Assembly (NCBI GenBank): GCA_037013495.1
Contig: CM072806.1
Location: 21,527,501 to 21,591,500, forward strand
DNA from: Hippophae tibetana
Lineage: Eukaryota > Streptophyta > Magnoliopsida > Rosales > Elaeagnaceae
Direction of reading: 5' to 3'
Length of the DNA: 64,000 bases
Part shown: piece after piece, positions 12,436 through 22,947 of the stretch
How positions within the stretch are numbered: position 1 is the stretch's first letter
Layout: each line of letters opens with the position of its first letter
The notes under the pieces: model-generated
What the model was told of the DNA's origin: nothing
The model's database searches: none
The model's input: the letters and a program-made list of their open reading frames with translations, nothing else
Position numbers and translations under genes: made by a program

Positions 12436-13320
12436 AGAAGTGTGTTCTATTTGACTAAAAAATTTCAAAAATGTAATACTCTCAAAAAATTTCTCAAAGT
12501 TCTTGATCTATTAAGAAATAAAAAGAGTCTAAAAAAAGAGACTATAGATCTTATCAATAGTGTTTTCTGAAATGAGAACTTCAAAATCTTACGATATACT
12601 ATTTTCATCTATTTTGACATTCTAGACTTGTAAAAAGAGTTATGAGCTCCACCTATTAGACCCCGACAACTAGTCAGGAGGTCTAGCTTGCTAACTAGTA
12701 GTCCATCCTTCCAAATCCATCGCAACCTGAAAAAAATATGAGCTCGGCACCTAGACCAATCTGCCCAAAATGGGCCAGACAAGGTAAAAAGATAAGGAGA
12801 GGGCAAACTCGATCTTGCTTGAACATAATGGAAAATACACTTCAGGCCATCCTAGAGCATCCGTTAGAATCATTAACCTCTAGACCATTCGTGGTCTAAG
12901 AAATATTCCTAAGGTATCATCCAATGCCTAGAGCACTCAAGGATAGACCCATAAACATCAAAGGCTTAGCTTCCAAGTTGATCGCCCACGGTGGGACTTG
13001 AGTCCCATAGTCAACCATACTTTATCTACTTATACTAATAGCCTTAGACATCATATCATAGTAACATCGTTCATCTGTCTTATATCATAAAGAATTTTCC
13101 CAATAGGCTTATATGCATCGCAATCTACATGACCATGTTGTGGCATATTAATAATGACACTCTATCCAAGCCAGCCATGTTTACCAAGCAACTTGAACAA
13201 CTAATGACCATCCAAAGGTCTTTAATGATGTACCAACTATTCCTTGTCCCACCATTGACTGACTTGCTAAATAATTATAATAGGTCCAACAGAGATTGAA
13301 TCAAGATAGACTCCCAAACT
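12436..13320 (+). other. Leader of the Tat-like element, no readable gene
   Basis: About 0.9 kb lies between the primer site and the first recognisable gag block. It is less AT-rich than its surroundings, with no long plus-strand frame. A 65-codon minus-strand frame at 12,609-12,806 has no recognisable domain and is probably chance. The gag N-terminus may start here but cannot be traced through the stops. Confidence 0.4.
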
Positions 13321-14190
13321 TGGAAATCTCTATTGAGTCTTCGTTCACCCTAGAGATCATAGCAAATCCAACTTTCTAAATAGTTCAAGTTGCATAAAAC
13401 TTATACATATGATAGCAAAAAAGATCCATTGGAACATCTAGAAATTTTCAAGGGTTGGATGGATCTTTATACCTATAGCGATGTAGTGAGGTGTTAGGCC
13501 TTCCAAATCACCTTGATAGAAAAGACCAAAGCTTGGTATCGAACTTTGAAGCCCACCACTATTATTTCCTTCACAAAATTTGGGAAATAGTTCCTGTCTC
13601 ACTTCTCAACCAAGAGAAGAAGGCCAAAGACCTTGACACACCTACTACCCTTATAGTATGGAAAGGAAAAATCACTAAAAGATTTCTATGAAAAATTTAA
13701 TACATATAAAATATAAGAAATCACGAAAAGATTTCTTTGATGAATTTAACACATAGAAAATATAAGTGATTGATTTCCTAAACTCTGTTGCAATCATAGC
13801 TTTACATCAAGCTCTACGCTATAGAGCCTTATAGATGGATTTGACCAAATATTTTCCAATGAAATATTCTGAGGCTACTCAATTGATTAACACTTACACT
13901 AATATGGATGATATAATTTCCAATAGAAAAAAAAATCAAGAGCCTCCCAAGAAAGAAATACCATAACATAAGCACAAGGGGGAGATCAACCATCACGTCG
14001 TGATAACAAAAAGTCCTAACCAAACCCAAGAAATGATAGAAAGGCTGTGGATGAAAATCCTATCTATACTGGACAGAGTTTTCAAAGTTATACACCTTTT
14101 AAGGTAATATAATAGTCTATTCCAATGCAAGTGGATTTCCAACCATTCATATAATGGCCCAATAACAAAGACAATGGACACTTAACTAAA
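13321..14190 (+). pseudogene. Tat-like Ty3 gag, decayed
   Basis: Across shifting frames on the plus strand I read SFTLEIIANP, DPLEHLEIF followed by GWMDLYTYSD, and then AFQITLIEKTKAWYRTLKP followed by SFTKFGK, in the region 13,330-13,590. This is the typical core of Tat-type gag, in which a short peptide around 'AWYRTL' is very conserved. Downstream, 13,620-13,780 has a duplicated segment around 'aaaagatttctatgaaaaatttaatac'. Several stops and at least two frameshifts prevent translation. In an intact element this would be the particle protein. Confidence 0.7.
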
Positions 14191-14559
14191 AATTGTTGAG
14201 AACTTAAATATGAATTTGAACATCTATTTAGGAAATGATACTTGGGTGAATTCATTAATCATCCAAGGCCACAGTAGCCACAACAACAGTGGCAACAATA
14301 ACTACAACCATAACAGCCATGACTGACCGACCTCTCTATCTAAAGAAAGAAATCAACCTCAAGTATAGAAAGACCATGAGGTTAGAGTTATTATGAGAGG
14401 TCCCACTAGGGGCAGTTCTACCAATGTTCGCAAAGTACTCCTTTATGAGGCCATCTTTGGCCCAAAAATTCTAAAGTTTACTGATTCACACAACCCAAGA
14501 AAAGACCCTAAACTTAAAGGATTATACAAAATTTTCAGAGAGAAAAGAAAATAGGTTGA

Positions 14560-14880
14560 TAAATCCTCATGTGGATGCATTGGTAGTCACCCTCTAAATG
14601 GCCAACATAACTTTGCATTGGATATTAATAGACATCAATAGCTTAATCGATGTCCTATTCTTTGAGAGATGGAAGAAAATAAAGCTTTCTCATTCTTTAG
14701 ATCCAGTAACTACTCCCTTGGTAGGACTCTTTAGACTCCCACTTATCCTAAAAGGTAGTGTGACCTTGCCAATCACGATTTGGTAAGGTACCGACACAAG
14801 AAAAATTATGGTGGACTTCCTTATTATGGACTACCCATCTTCAGCCAACCACATTGCCCTAAAGTTTCCAACAGTTATGA
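14560..14880 (+). pseudogene. Tat-like retropepsin (aspartic protease), decayed
   Basis: The frame 14,598-14,786 reads MANITLHWILIDINSLIDVL and later DPVTTPLVG and KGSVTLPI. It matches the protease of plant Tat-type elements, where the block is normally I-D-x-G-S-S-x-D-V-L; here the D-x-G active site has become DINS, so catalysis would be lost. Weak matches to the following flap and C-terminal segment continue to about 14,880 in another frame. No reverse transcriptase follows: sequence after 14,900 is non-coding, so pol appears deleted. Confidence 0.75.
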
Positions 14881-15249
14881 GAACATGAGTAGTACTTGGA
14901 AAATAAAACATATCTAGAGAATACTATGCCATAGGTAGGCTAAAAGTAAAAGTTCTACCAAGCCAAGACTAGAAAGTGCTTACCGTACTAGTTTTGTTTT
15001 TACTTAAATTTTTTTACAATTTCCATTTTTTCAAAACTTAGTAAAATAAATAGCCTTAGTTAGCTATATTTCTATTTCTATTCATAGGATAGTTTCAATT
15101 ATTTTCTAATTCAAATTTATTATTATCAATGAAGGGAGCACTTAAGAGTCAAACATCTTTCTACAAATCAAAGATCTACAATTAGAAGATTCAATAGGAT
15201 TGAAAGTCAACCATCAAATAAAAAGTAGGCATGAGCTACCTAGGCTTGA
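14881..15249 (+). other. Non-coding segment where Tat polymerase would be expected
   Basis: After the protease remnant the sequence becomes AT-rich with no RT, RNase H or integrase motifs in any frame. Either pol was deleted or this copy descends from a non-autonomous element that carries only gag-protease. Confidence 0.5.
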
Positions 15250-15860
15250 AAAAGTTCAGAGCCTTTAATGCCTAGTACCCAGCTAAGGAATACACTCACA
15301 CTATCGTAGTGAATAAGAAGTAACCCTATAGGTGAGCACTGTGTCTTAGGGCCTAGACCACGAAACAAACTATAGAAGTTAGGTGTGTTAAGTTACCATA
15401 AGGATGCACCTAATTATAGGTTATGTCATTCATAATAAAGGTTACACGAAGAAAAATTTAACTTGGTCTAGTTACCTCTTAGCAGCTTTAGACCTTAAAA
15501 TGAGCTATGGCTCGAGAGCTCTGCCACTATGGTATTGAGAAGCCCATCAAGAATATACCCTACAAAAGGAATTGAACAAGAAAAAACCCTACCAGTAGTC
15601 CTAAATTGCCTAGACTTAAAATTTCCAAAGTCCTCAATGCACTGTAGGTAAGTACTGTGTCTTAGGGTACAAACTGCTAGAAGATCAATGAAAGCTAAAA
15701 GTGTTAAGTTAAAACTAGGGTGTACACCCCTAAATTTCTACCATATAGGAAAACTAAATGCAATAAAACCTCAATATTTAACTAGGGTGTACACCTCTAC
15801 CAAGGTAGTGAATAGAAGGTATGCCAATAAATGAGATATGTGCTTTCAAGGCCAGGCCAC
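15250..15860 (+). repeat. Imperfect tandem repeats in the Tat-like 3' untranslated region
   Basis: Related blocks recur. 'agtgaataagaagtaaccctataggtgag' with 'cactgtgtcttagggcctaga' is at about 15,319-15,360; 'gtaggtaagtactgtgtcttagggtac' is near 15,645; 'tagtgaatagaaggtatgccaataaatgag' is near 15,806. The linked phrases 'agtgttaagttaaaactagggtgtacacc' and 'actagggtgtacacctct' are near 15,700 and 15,780. Tandem repeats between pol and the 3' LTR are known for Tat/Ogre-type elements, which agrees with the placement. Confidence 0.5.
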
Positions 15861-16339
15861 AATATTTTTTCAGAAGATTATTATGTTAGCCATGTGGTCT
15901 AGACCAAAACTAACACCAAGAACAACCTATCAGCTCTCTTATCACCCTAGAATTGGCCATAGACCCTAAAAAAGTGCCATGACTCATAAGCCATACCATC
16001 TTAGGTCTAAGAACTACACTAAAATTCATACACCATACTTAGGCTTATAAGGCTTCAGTAAACGAGATGATAAATATCTAACAAAGCGATAAATAAAAAA
16101 TTTCCTAAGTTTAGAACTATCTCATGCTTGGATTACATGAGCAAGTTAAAGTACTCTAGGTAGGGGATTGATAGATTGAGGAGCTTAACTAAGTATCACT
16201 AGGATCAACAAGTCACCTCTAACTAAGAAAAATTTCAAACAAATAAAACAAGGCATGAATAGAAAAATAAGGTGAGGCCGACCAAAAGTGTCACCATCAA
16301 CTAGGAAATGCCTAGCCATTGATGTGGCTTATTGGCTAG

Positions 16340-17013
16340 GAGTGGCTAGTTAGATGGAGGCTCTAAGATGGCTTCTCCAGTCTGCTCTTTTTTTTCTCAC
16401 CCTAACTGGCCTACTTTTCCATCAAGAGAGCATCCAGACGATTGAAGTCTTCATTTGTTGCCAACAAGTGTTCCTCAACCTTAGCTTGCATCTTTTTAGC
16501 AGTTGCAAGTTCCATCCTAGGCTTTTCCAACTAAGACTTCAACTCACGGCGAGTAGCCTCAATATCATCTCTAATGCTGTCTACCCTACTGAGTGCCTAT
16601 TTGACAGTTTCAAGGCACTTCTCAAAGCCAGTGCGTACTGTAATAACCTACTTAAGATCCTTGTGAACTATCATGATCTGCCCATCAATTCATATATATC
16701 ATTAACTATAGGCCTCGTAGTTTTCAAAATATCTGGAACAATAAAGGGCTTAGATGGACCCACAACATCCTCATCAAGTCAACAAGTCATAAACTAGACT
16801 TGTCTACCATACTACACAACTAGAAGGAATGTCAATAGGTATGTGAGGCTATTTAACCCTAATAGGAACTAGGGACTCTCTTCCTTTTGAAAGCCCCATG
16901 CTTTCATACAACCTTAGCCTTTTTAGGCATATCTTTTAAGGTAAAGTCTCTTTAGAAATGAAACGTTGTCTGTGTCCTACTCCTCTTTCCAGAAGGATGT
17001 CAAGATGTCATAT
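16340..17013 (-). pseudogene. Antisense coiled-coil ORF, likely an extra ORF of the Tat-like element
   Basis: On the minus strand, opposite to the gag-protease, a broken frame starts near 17,013 with MTS followed by a stop and then HPSGKRSRTQTTF. Further on (about 16,650-16,370) it gives leucine-, lysine- and glutamate-rich helical sequence with phrases such as VEEHL, ATNEDFN and RLDALL in shifting frames. The composition looks like a long coiled coil. Some plant Tat-type elements carry an additional ORF near the 3' end in antisense; I infer this is such a relic. The plus-strand frame at 16,354-16,797 is its mirror and has no recognised domain. Confidence 0.4.
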
Positions 17014-17099
17014 CTATAAGGAATTAAAAGTTATTATAGAGACTTCATCACCCAATACTAAAACAACTCAAAAATATAAAGTTACAAGAAGCACTTACT

Positions 17100-17531
17100 A
17101 TCCAGGACTAAGAGGCTAACACATTATGGATCAACTACAGTCAAGTCTAGGCCTCAGTAAGTAATCCGCTTAAGAATAGTAAGTCAATCACATTCTCTTT
17201 TATTTTGTGTTACTTCTATGTCTTTTTTTCCCATCTCTTTTCTTGTCTCTTTCTACTTCTTTTTCTTCTTCTTTTTTGTTTCTTTGCTTTTCTTTCTCTC
17301 TTTTTCTCCGTCAAGAAAAAGATAGAAACGAAAGAAGGAAAAAAACTAAAATACATTAAAACAAGATAGAAATAAAAGAAGAAGAAGAAAAATTGAAATC
17401 AATTAATACATTAAAACAAAACAAACCATTTCAAGTTGTTTCAACAATTTTAAATTAAAATTCAATTGCCATTAAATAGCCATTTTAACAACTTTAATTC
17501 AAAAAAATTCAATAATCCTCCACATGAATAA
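17100..17531 (-). repeat. Probable 3' LTR start and polypurine tract of the Copia remnant
   Basis: On the minus strand a purine tract (rc of 'tcctccacatg', 17,517-17,527) precedes 'attattgaattttttt'. This resembles a polypurine tract followed by an LTR start of the TATTGA/TGTTGA type, and it lies at the right distance downstream of the RNase H fragment. The LTR would extend leftward through a polypyrimidine/polypurine region to about 17,100. No second LTR is present, so the outer end is a guess. Confidence 0.35.
17215..17400. repeat. Adjacent polypyrimidine and polypurine tracts
   Basis: Positions 17,218-17,310 are almost pure C/T on the plus strand (ctttctacttctttttcttc-like). Positions 17,312-17,400 are almost pure A/G (aaagaagaagaagaaaaa-like). 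The two halves are partly complementary, so the DNA could fold back or adopt non-B structure. It overlaps the probable Copia LTR. Confidence 0.7.
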
Positions 17532-18084
17532 AAATTGACATAGATTTTAAATCAAATTTCGACATGGAAATAAAATTCAACAGATTGAAACCTACATAAG
17601 ATAGGTAGGTGTTATCTTTTGAATCTTCACATGTGCAAGTATATTTACCTTACTAACTAACTAGTAGACACGATGTTCTTGAACTGTTCTACTATTTATG
17701 TAAGCGATGACATACTTCACACAAGAGTCTTTCCTGACATAATTCAGTTATCACTGTTATGTTCGTTTTGGCCATAAACATACGCTTGGTTTTATAAGTC
17801 TCTAAAAAATTAATCCTTATACAATTCTCTTTCGAAGCGACATCACTCCTCTCTCACATAGGTGATCTCTTATCTTTAAAAGAAATCTAAAGAGTAACCC
17901 ACATATTTCGCTCGACTTTCTCTTCATAAGAATCATTAAAAGCCTTAACTTATCCTGTATCTTATGAGTATCACTGTTTTCATCATAAGAATGGACTTAA
18001 GGGTAAACCCACATGGTGATTTTACTAAGTCTTTACAATTAGATTATCCTTTTGAATCTAGATCTTAGGATCTCAAGTCAAATA
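17532..18084 (-). other. 3' untranslated region of the Copia remnant
   Basis: This is non-coding sequence between the RNase H repeat array and the polypurine tract. On the minus strand it contains less AT-rich words and no open frame. The layout (RNase H end, several hundred bp of untranslated sequence, purine tract, LTR) is usual for longer Copia elements. Confidence 0.4.
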
Positions 18085-18975
18085 GGTTGGGTTTCCTTTG
18101 AAAATCCTTATTTGTCCATAGGCTTCAATCCCAACCCCTCGATGAATTATCAACTAACACTCGATTTTACCCTTTAGTTAAGGGATCTGTTATGTTATCC
18201 TTTGACTTCACATAGTTAATAGAGATAACCCCAGTTAAGAGTAGTTATCTAATGGTATTATGTCTATGATGTTTATGTCAAGACTTTTCATCTAACTCTC
18301 AATCTATGGGCTTCCTTTGCAAATCCTTATTCATTCATGGGCTTAAGTCTCATTCCCTTCAATGACTTATCAATTAACTCTCGATTTAACTCTTTAATAT
18401 AGGGATCTATTATGTTATCCTTTGACTTCACATAATTAATAGAGATAACAATAGTTAAGAGTAGTTGTCTAATGGTATTATGTCTACAATATATATATCA
18501 AGACTTATCAACTAACTCTCAATATATGGGCTTCCTTTGCAAATCCTTATTCATTTATGGGCTTCCTTTGCAAACCCTTATTCATTCATGGACTTCAATC
18601 ACATTCCCCTCGATAAATTATCAACTAACTCTTGATTTAACCTTTTAATTAAGGGATCTGGTATGTTATCCTTTGACTTCACATAGTTAATATAGATAAC
18701 CCCAGTTAAGAGTAGTTTTCTAATGGTATTATGTCTACGATGTCTATATCGAAACTTATCAACTAACTCTCCATTTATGGGCTTCCTTTGCAAATCCTTA
18801 TTCATTCATGAGCTTTAGTCCCATTCCCCTTGATAAATTATCAACTAATTTTTGATTTAACCCTTTAGTTAAGGGATCCGTTATGTTATCCTTTGACTTC
18901 ACATAGTTAATAGAGATAACCACAGTTAAGAGTAGTTGTCTAATGGTATTATGTCTACAATGTATATGTCAAGAC
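18085..18975 (-). repeat. Fourfold tandem amplification of the Copia RNase H C-terminus
   Basis: A unit of about 220 bp occurs four times, with the anchor 'ttatgttatcctttgacttc' or a near match at about 18,190, 18,410, 18,660 and 18,882. The spacing is about 220, 250 and 220 bp; the longer interval contains an extra copy of 'atgggcttcctttgcaaa'. On the minus strand each unit encodes the end of Copia RNase H: RHNTIRKLLLTGVIYINYVK then SKDNIPDPLIKRL and SRGM, best seen at 18,805-18,599. Amplifying a coding terminus is unusual for a retrotransposon relic and probably reflects unequal exchange or replication slippage after insertion. Confidence 0.8.
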
Positions 18976-19900
18976 TTACCAATATACATATTTCTCTTTG
19001 CCATGTTAATAGCAGATTGGCTATCACAATGGATGCATATTGTAGGTACAGGCTTTACCCACTTATAAATATGCTTTAGAAAATTATGTAGTCATTCGAC
19101 TTCTTCACCACATTTATCCAAAATGATGAACTAAAATTTCATCATGCATCTAGCAATGAACATCTATTTAGAGGACTTCCATTAAACAGTTGTACCACTA
19201 GTATGAATACATATCCACTAGTAGACTTTGATTTTTTCATGTTAGATATCCAATTTGCATCATTGTATCCTTCTAATATAGCTGGATATCTTGTGTAATG
19301 AAGTTTATAACTACATGTATATCTTAAGTATCGAAGTAGTCTTGCATTACCTTTCTAGTGATCAGATCCTGATTACTAGTATAACTACTTAGTTTACTTA
19401 CAAAGTAAGTTATGTATGATCTTATACAACTCATCAAGTACATAAGACTTCCTATCACTCTAGCATATTCTAGTTGAGATGGACTCACACTTTTATTCTT
19501 ATATAGGTGTAGATTTGTATCTATTAGTGTTCTCACAATTCCAAAATCACCATTGTTGAATTTCTTAAATATTTTGTCAATATAATGACATTGACTTAAA
19601 ATGAGACCGTTTGATATCCTTGATATCTTAATTCAAAGAATTACATTAGCAGGCCTTATGTATTTCATATCAAACCTTAAATTTAATATAGTCTTAGTAG
19701 ATTTTATCATTTGATTATTACTACCCATAATTAACATGTTATCAATGTAAAGACACAAGATAACATAATTATCTTTTTTGTCCTTCACATATGCATATTT
19801 GTCACATTCGTTGATTTTAAAGACATGTGTCCTTATGACATTATCAAACTTTGCATGCCTTCTAAAAGGATAGAGTGACCTCTCCCAAGGTATCCTATTC
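18976..19900 (-). pseudogene. Copia reverse transcriptase end and RNase H, decayed
   Basis: From right to left on the minus strand: RHAKFDNVI and INECDKYAYV (about 19,870-19,790), a palm box YIDNM in place of YVDDM (about 19,755), then RFDMKY and ISNGLILSQ. RNase H follows: LEYARVIGSLMYLM with SKLSSYTSNQDL at 19,536-19,324, and CIHCDSQSAI then MAKRNMYIGKS near 19,050-18,985. The sequence runs into the tandemly repeated C-terminus. The gag, protease, integrase and N-terminal RT are missing: the copy is cut at about 19,900, where an unrelated Ty3 gag begins. Loss of the second catalytic Asp shows inactivity. Confidence 0.85.
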
Positions 19901-21012
19901 CTCTACCATTGTCCACCTCCTTTGTTGTTTGGCACAAAATGTTTATTTTTGTTGCTCTCGTTGCTCTGATTTATCCTGTTTGGGCTTATCCTCCTCTTTT
20001 CTTTTTCTAGTACGACATCCATGCTAGTTCGATGGCCTTTAACCAGGCTTAACTCTCACTCGAGATTGACCAATTTTATTGCCTCCCAGTATGCTTCCTC
20101 CAAAGTACGAGGAATTGTTTTGGTTAGTTCCACGAACAAGTCAAAATTCTTTAAGAGACCATACCTAAAGGCCTTTATAGCAATAGAGCTAGGGCAGATA
20201 GAGATTTCCAACTTTTTATCCCTGAACTATTTCATATACTCCTTAGTGAACTCACATCTTTCTTGAATAATCGAGAGGAAGTGATGCGATTCTTTCCTCA
20301 AGGGCTTGTTATAGGCATAATTTGTGATGAATAGTATGGCGAACTGTGAGAAGGAGGTTATAGAGAGAGGTGCCAAGTTTTTGAACCACTTTTGTTCGTC
20401 TTCACAAAGGGTAACAATGAACAATTTACACATCATGATATCTCTCTTTCCCTAAGTGAGGCTCATAGAGGCCATAATTGTCTTGAAGTGTTGTACATGT
20501 GTTACATGGTCCTTGGTTCCAAAATAATCAATACATTTAGGAGCAATGAACTTGGCTGGTGATTCATCGTTCTCTATCTTATCAAAAAATAGAGAGACAA
20601 ATAATTGCTCACAGTCATTATCCACATCATAAAGGGTTTTGTATTTCTCATGCCTCTTATTAGCTATCTTCAAGACATAATATTGTTTTTTGTTGGCCTC
20701 TTCCAATGCTTAAAATCGTGCCTCCCAACTTTTTCTTTCTTGAATCCATTGTTCATCATTAGGTCTCTTCGACTTCCTGTTTAAGTTGGTTAGGTTCGAG
20801 CAGGACATGCCCTGGTTTATTTCTGTCTATCGGGTCACCGACTCGATCATTATAGGCTCATCCTCCTGATTGGGAGCACAATGACCTTTTTACTCTACTT
20901 CCTCCTCAAGTTAAAAGGAGAGCTCGAGGAATTGGTGAACTAACTCTTGATGAAGGTTAGCCTCTATTCTGGTCTTAGTGTGAGTCGGTGAGGCGTTTCC
21001 TTACATCACCAT
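19901..21012 (-). pseudogene. Ty3 gag, decayed
   Basis: This is a minus-strand gag with likely start ATG at 21,012. Segment 20,706-20,452 ends PKCIDYFGTKDHVTHVQHF and then KTIMASMSLT. Segment 20,436-20,227 reads MMCKLFIVTL, EDEQKWFKNLAPLSITSFSQ and NKPLRKESHHFLSI. This is the conserved retrotransposon-gag core of plant Tat-type Ty3 elements, and EEANKKQYY before it looks like a coiled coil. The C-terminal part is basic (KEKRR-like) down to about 19,905. Few stops and shifts are needed to connect the pieces, so it is less decayed than the plus-strand Tat gag to its left. Confidence 0.85.
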
Positions 21013-21200
21013 CGCTTCCTTATTAGCTAGTCTCAATTGTCATTCAACACGAATTCCTACCATGGTGATATGGAACAAGTGATTGTGAGTTTAGGTATAG
21101 CTTGTGAATGGAACACATTTGATTTCACAAGTTTCTCTCAAAGCTCTAAGAGAATCCTAGAAAATGTGGGGTCAGAAACTTAAGTTCGACTTTAGAATCT
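21013..21200 (-). other. Leader of the minus-strand Ty3 element
   Basis: Short untranslated stretch between the primer site and the gag start, with no internal feature seen. Confidence 0.5.
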
Positions 21201-21220
21201 GTGCCCTACGGTAGGCACCA
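21201..21220 (-). other. Primer-binding site of the minus-strand Ty3 element
   Basis: On the minus strand the LTR end ...CCAACA is followed by 'ttttggtgcctaccgtaggg'. This is the TTTGGTGCCGTCTGTGGG type of site found in plant Tat-like elements. It fixes the LTR edge at 21,224. Confidence 0.7.
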
Positions 21221-21223
21221 AAA

Positions 21224-21564
21224 TGTTGGTATTGGTATGATTTTCAGAGAGATAAGTTAGATCAATTGGCTAAATGTATGGATCTCTTAGGATGTCCATG
21301 TATTTATAGAGTTTTACATATACATGTATCAATTACATAAGATAAACACATATGAGTGTATCAGAAAGGACAAGAAGGTAAAAACACATATACATCTATA
21401 GATCGGGGTCAATCACCCCAAGACTCGAACTAGTGATCGACCCCATGGATACAATAGAAGGCTTGGACTGTCACTCGAGCTTGGACCATCACTTGGCTCG
21501 AAATGTGTTTTGGACTCAGGCTATCAAAGGGATTGGGCTCCAGGTCAATCCATGTATTGTAACA
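21224..21564 (-). repeat. 5' LTR of the minus-strand Ty3 element (341 bp)
   Basis: Bounded by TG at 21,224 and CA at 21,563-21,564, with short terminal inverted repeats (TGTTGG ... GTAACA). One edge is fixed by the primer site; the other by the canonical CA. The opposite LTR is missing because the element is broken at about 19,900, where Copia sequence abuts. A possible TATA box on the minus strand is in 'ctataaatacatgga' (about 21,296-21,310). Confidence 0.75.
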
Positions 21565-22555
21565 TCATGAAAATTAATTTTATTTTAAGACATATTTATA
21601 TTTTTAGCATATAATAAATTAGTGCAATTAGATTAAAATGAATTTTCATTTTTAAGTTTTCATCACTTTGGTATCTATTTATTTTGGCTTTGATTGTTTC
21701 ATATGTGCCTTAATTTTGATCAATTTCGACGTAGGCTCCAAAATATTTTAAGCTTTTTTATTTAATTGGCAAAATTTTCAAAATTTAGAAGTCCGAATTT
21801 GACAATACAAACTTATAATATTTCATCTTCCTAAACATCTTTTTAGATTAAGAAAAAATAAAAATAAAAACTCGTAGAATCAGTAAAAAAAAATGCAGAA
21901 TAACGGGGCATGAGCCATAAACAAAAGAGATGGAATTGGTCCGATGGTGACTAACACAAAAAGTTAGCAAAGTTCAGCATAGAGAAAACTGAAAAGATGA
22001 TCTATTCCTAATATTAACGCCCTTTTAGCCTTTTTAAAATTTTGTTTTATCAGAAAGACCTTGCAAAAAGTCTATTTTACTCTCTCCATATTCACAAGTT
22101 AAATAAAAGATAAATAAATATTATTATTTATTAGGGGTATTAATAAAAAAATAGTTTTTATTTTTTTTTAACTTTTTTATATAAAAGTAAAGGATAAATG
22201 ACACATTTCTTTTAAGGGATTAAATGATTTCTTAGACCCAACGTAAGGGATTTGTGCCATATTTTTCTCTAAATTTTATTTATTTATTTAACACAAAAGC
22301 AAAGTTAAATACATTAATTTTAAAAATAAATAATTCTAAATTACAAATCTAATTTATCAAAACGATGGTTTAATGTTATGTATTAAATATGGATTTTTAA
22401 TTTAACCAATGATATATATGATTATTATTTTAAACAAGTTTAACAAAAAATCTAATTTATCAAAATGACATGAATAGATTAGTTTAATGTTATGTATTCA
22501 TCATTTTACGAGTAAATATTGATTTTTAATTTAACTCATTGATATATATATATAT
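21565..22555. other. AT-rich intergenic segment
   Basis: No gene, RNA or element is recognisable. A short block repeats: 'taatttatcaaaa...gatggtttaatgttatgtatt' near 22,350 and 'taatttatcaaaatgacatg...agtttaatgttatgtatt' near 22,453. Each is followed by 'gatttttaatttaac' and 'atgatatatat', giving about a 100-bp direct repeat. The MITE that follows sits at the end of the second copy. Confidence 0.5.
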
Positions 22556-22947
22556 AGGGGTGTCTATAAACCAGATCGGATCGGATCAAATCGTAAAAAA
22601 CAGATCGGACCAGATCGGAACGGATCAAATCGTAAAAACGGATCGGACTAGATCAGATCGAACGGTTTTACAAATCAAACGGTCCGATCCGGTTTGTACT
22701 AATTTTAAACCGTTTGAACCGGATCGGACCGGTTTAATAATATATTAAAAATTTCACATTATTCTTCATTAAATGTATAAAAAAATCGAACCAAATCGGA
22801 CCGAACCGTTTTATAAATCAAACGGTCTGATCCGATTTGTATTAATTAAAACCGTTTCAAATGGTCCGATCCAATTCGATCCGAGTAATATAAACAGTCC
22901 GATCCAATTAAAGTTTTTTAATCAAAACCGGACCGTTATACACCCTT
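22556..22947. mobile_element. MITE-like element with GGATCGGACC-type internal repeats
   Basis: The left end AGGGGTGTCTATAAACC and right end (reverse complement) AAGGGTGTATAACGG form imperfect inverted repeats, both flanked by TA-rich runs that could be the target duplication. The roughly 390-bp interior is full of short inverted and direct copies of 'gatcggacc', 'aaccgtttg' and 'ggtccgatcc', so nearly the whole element can fold back on itself. It encodes no transposase; the open frames across it at 22,539-22,748 and 22,773-22,991 are by-products of the repeats. Confidence 0.6.

Noticed and set aside
16354..16797. 147-codon plus-strand frame
   Set aside because: It is opposite a helical, Lys/Glu-rich minus-strand frame that better fits a known kind of Tat-element ORF; the plus frame has no recognisable domain.
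18085..18975. CRISPR-like or satellite array
   Set aside because: The units are contiguous about 220-bp coding duplicates of RNase H, not short repeats with unique spacers.
20780..20815. tRNA-like 'ggttcgagc' T-loop word
   Set aside because: No matching acceptor, D or anticodon arms at the required spacing; it lies inside Ty3 gag sequence.
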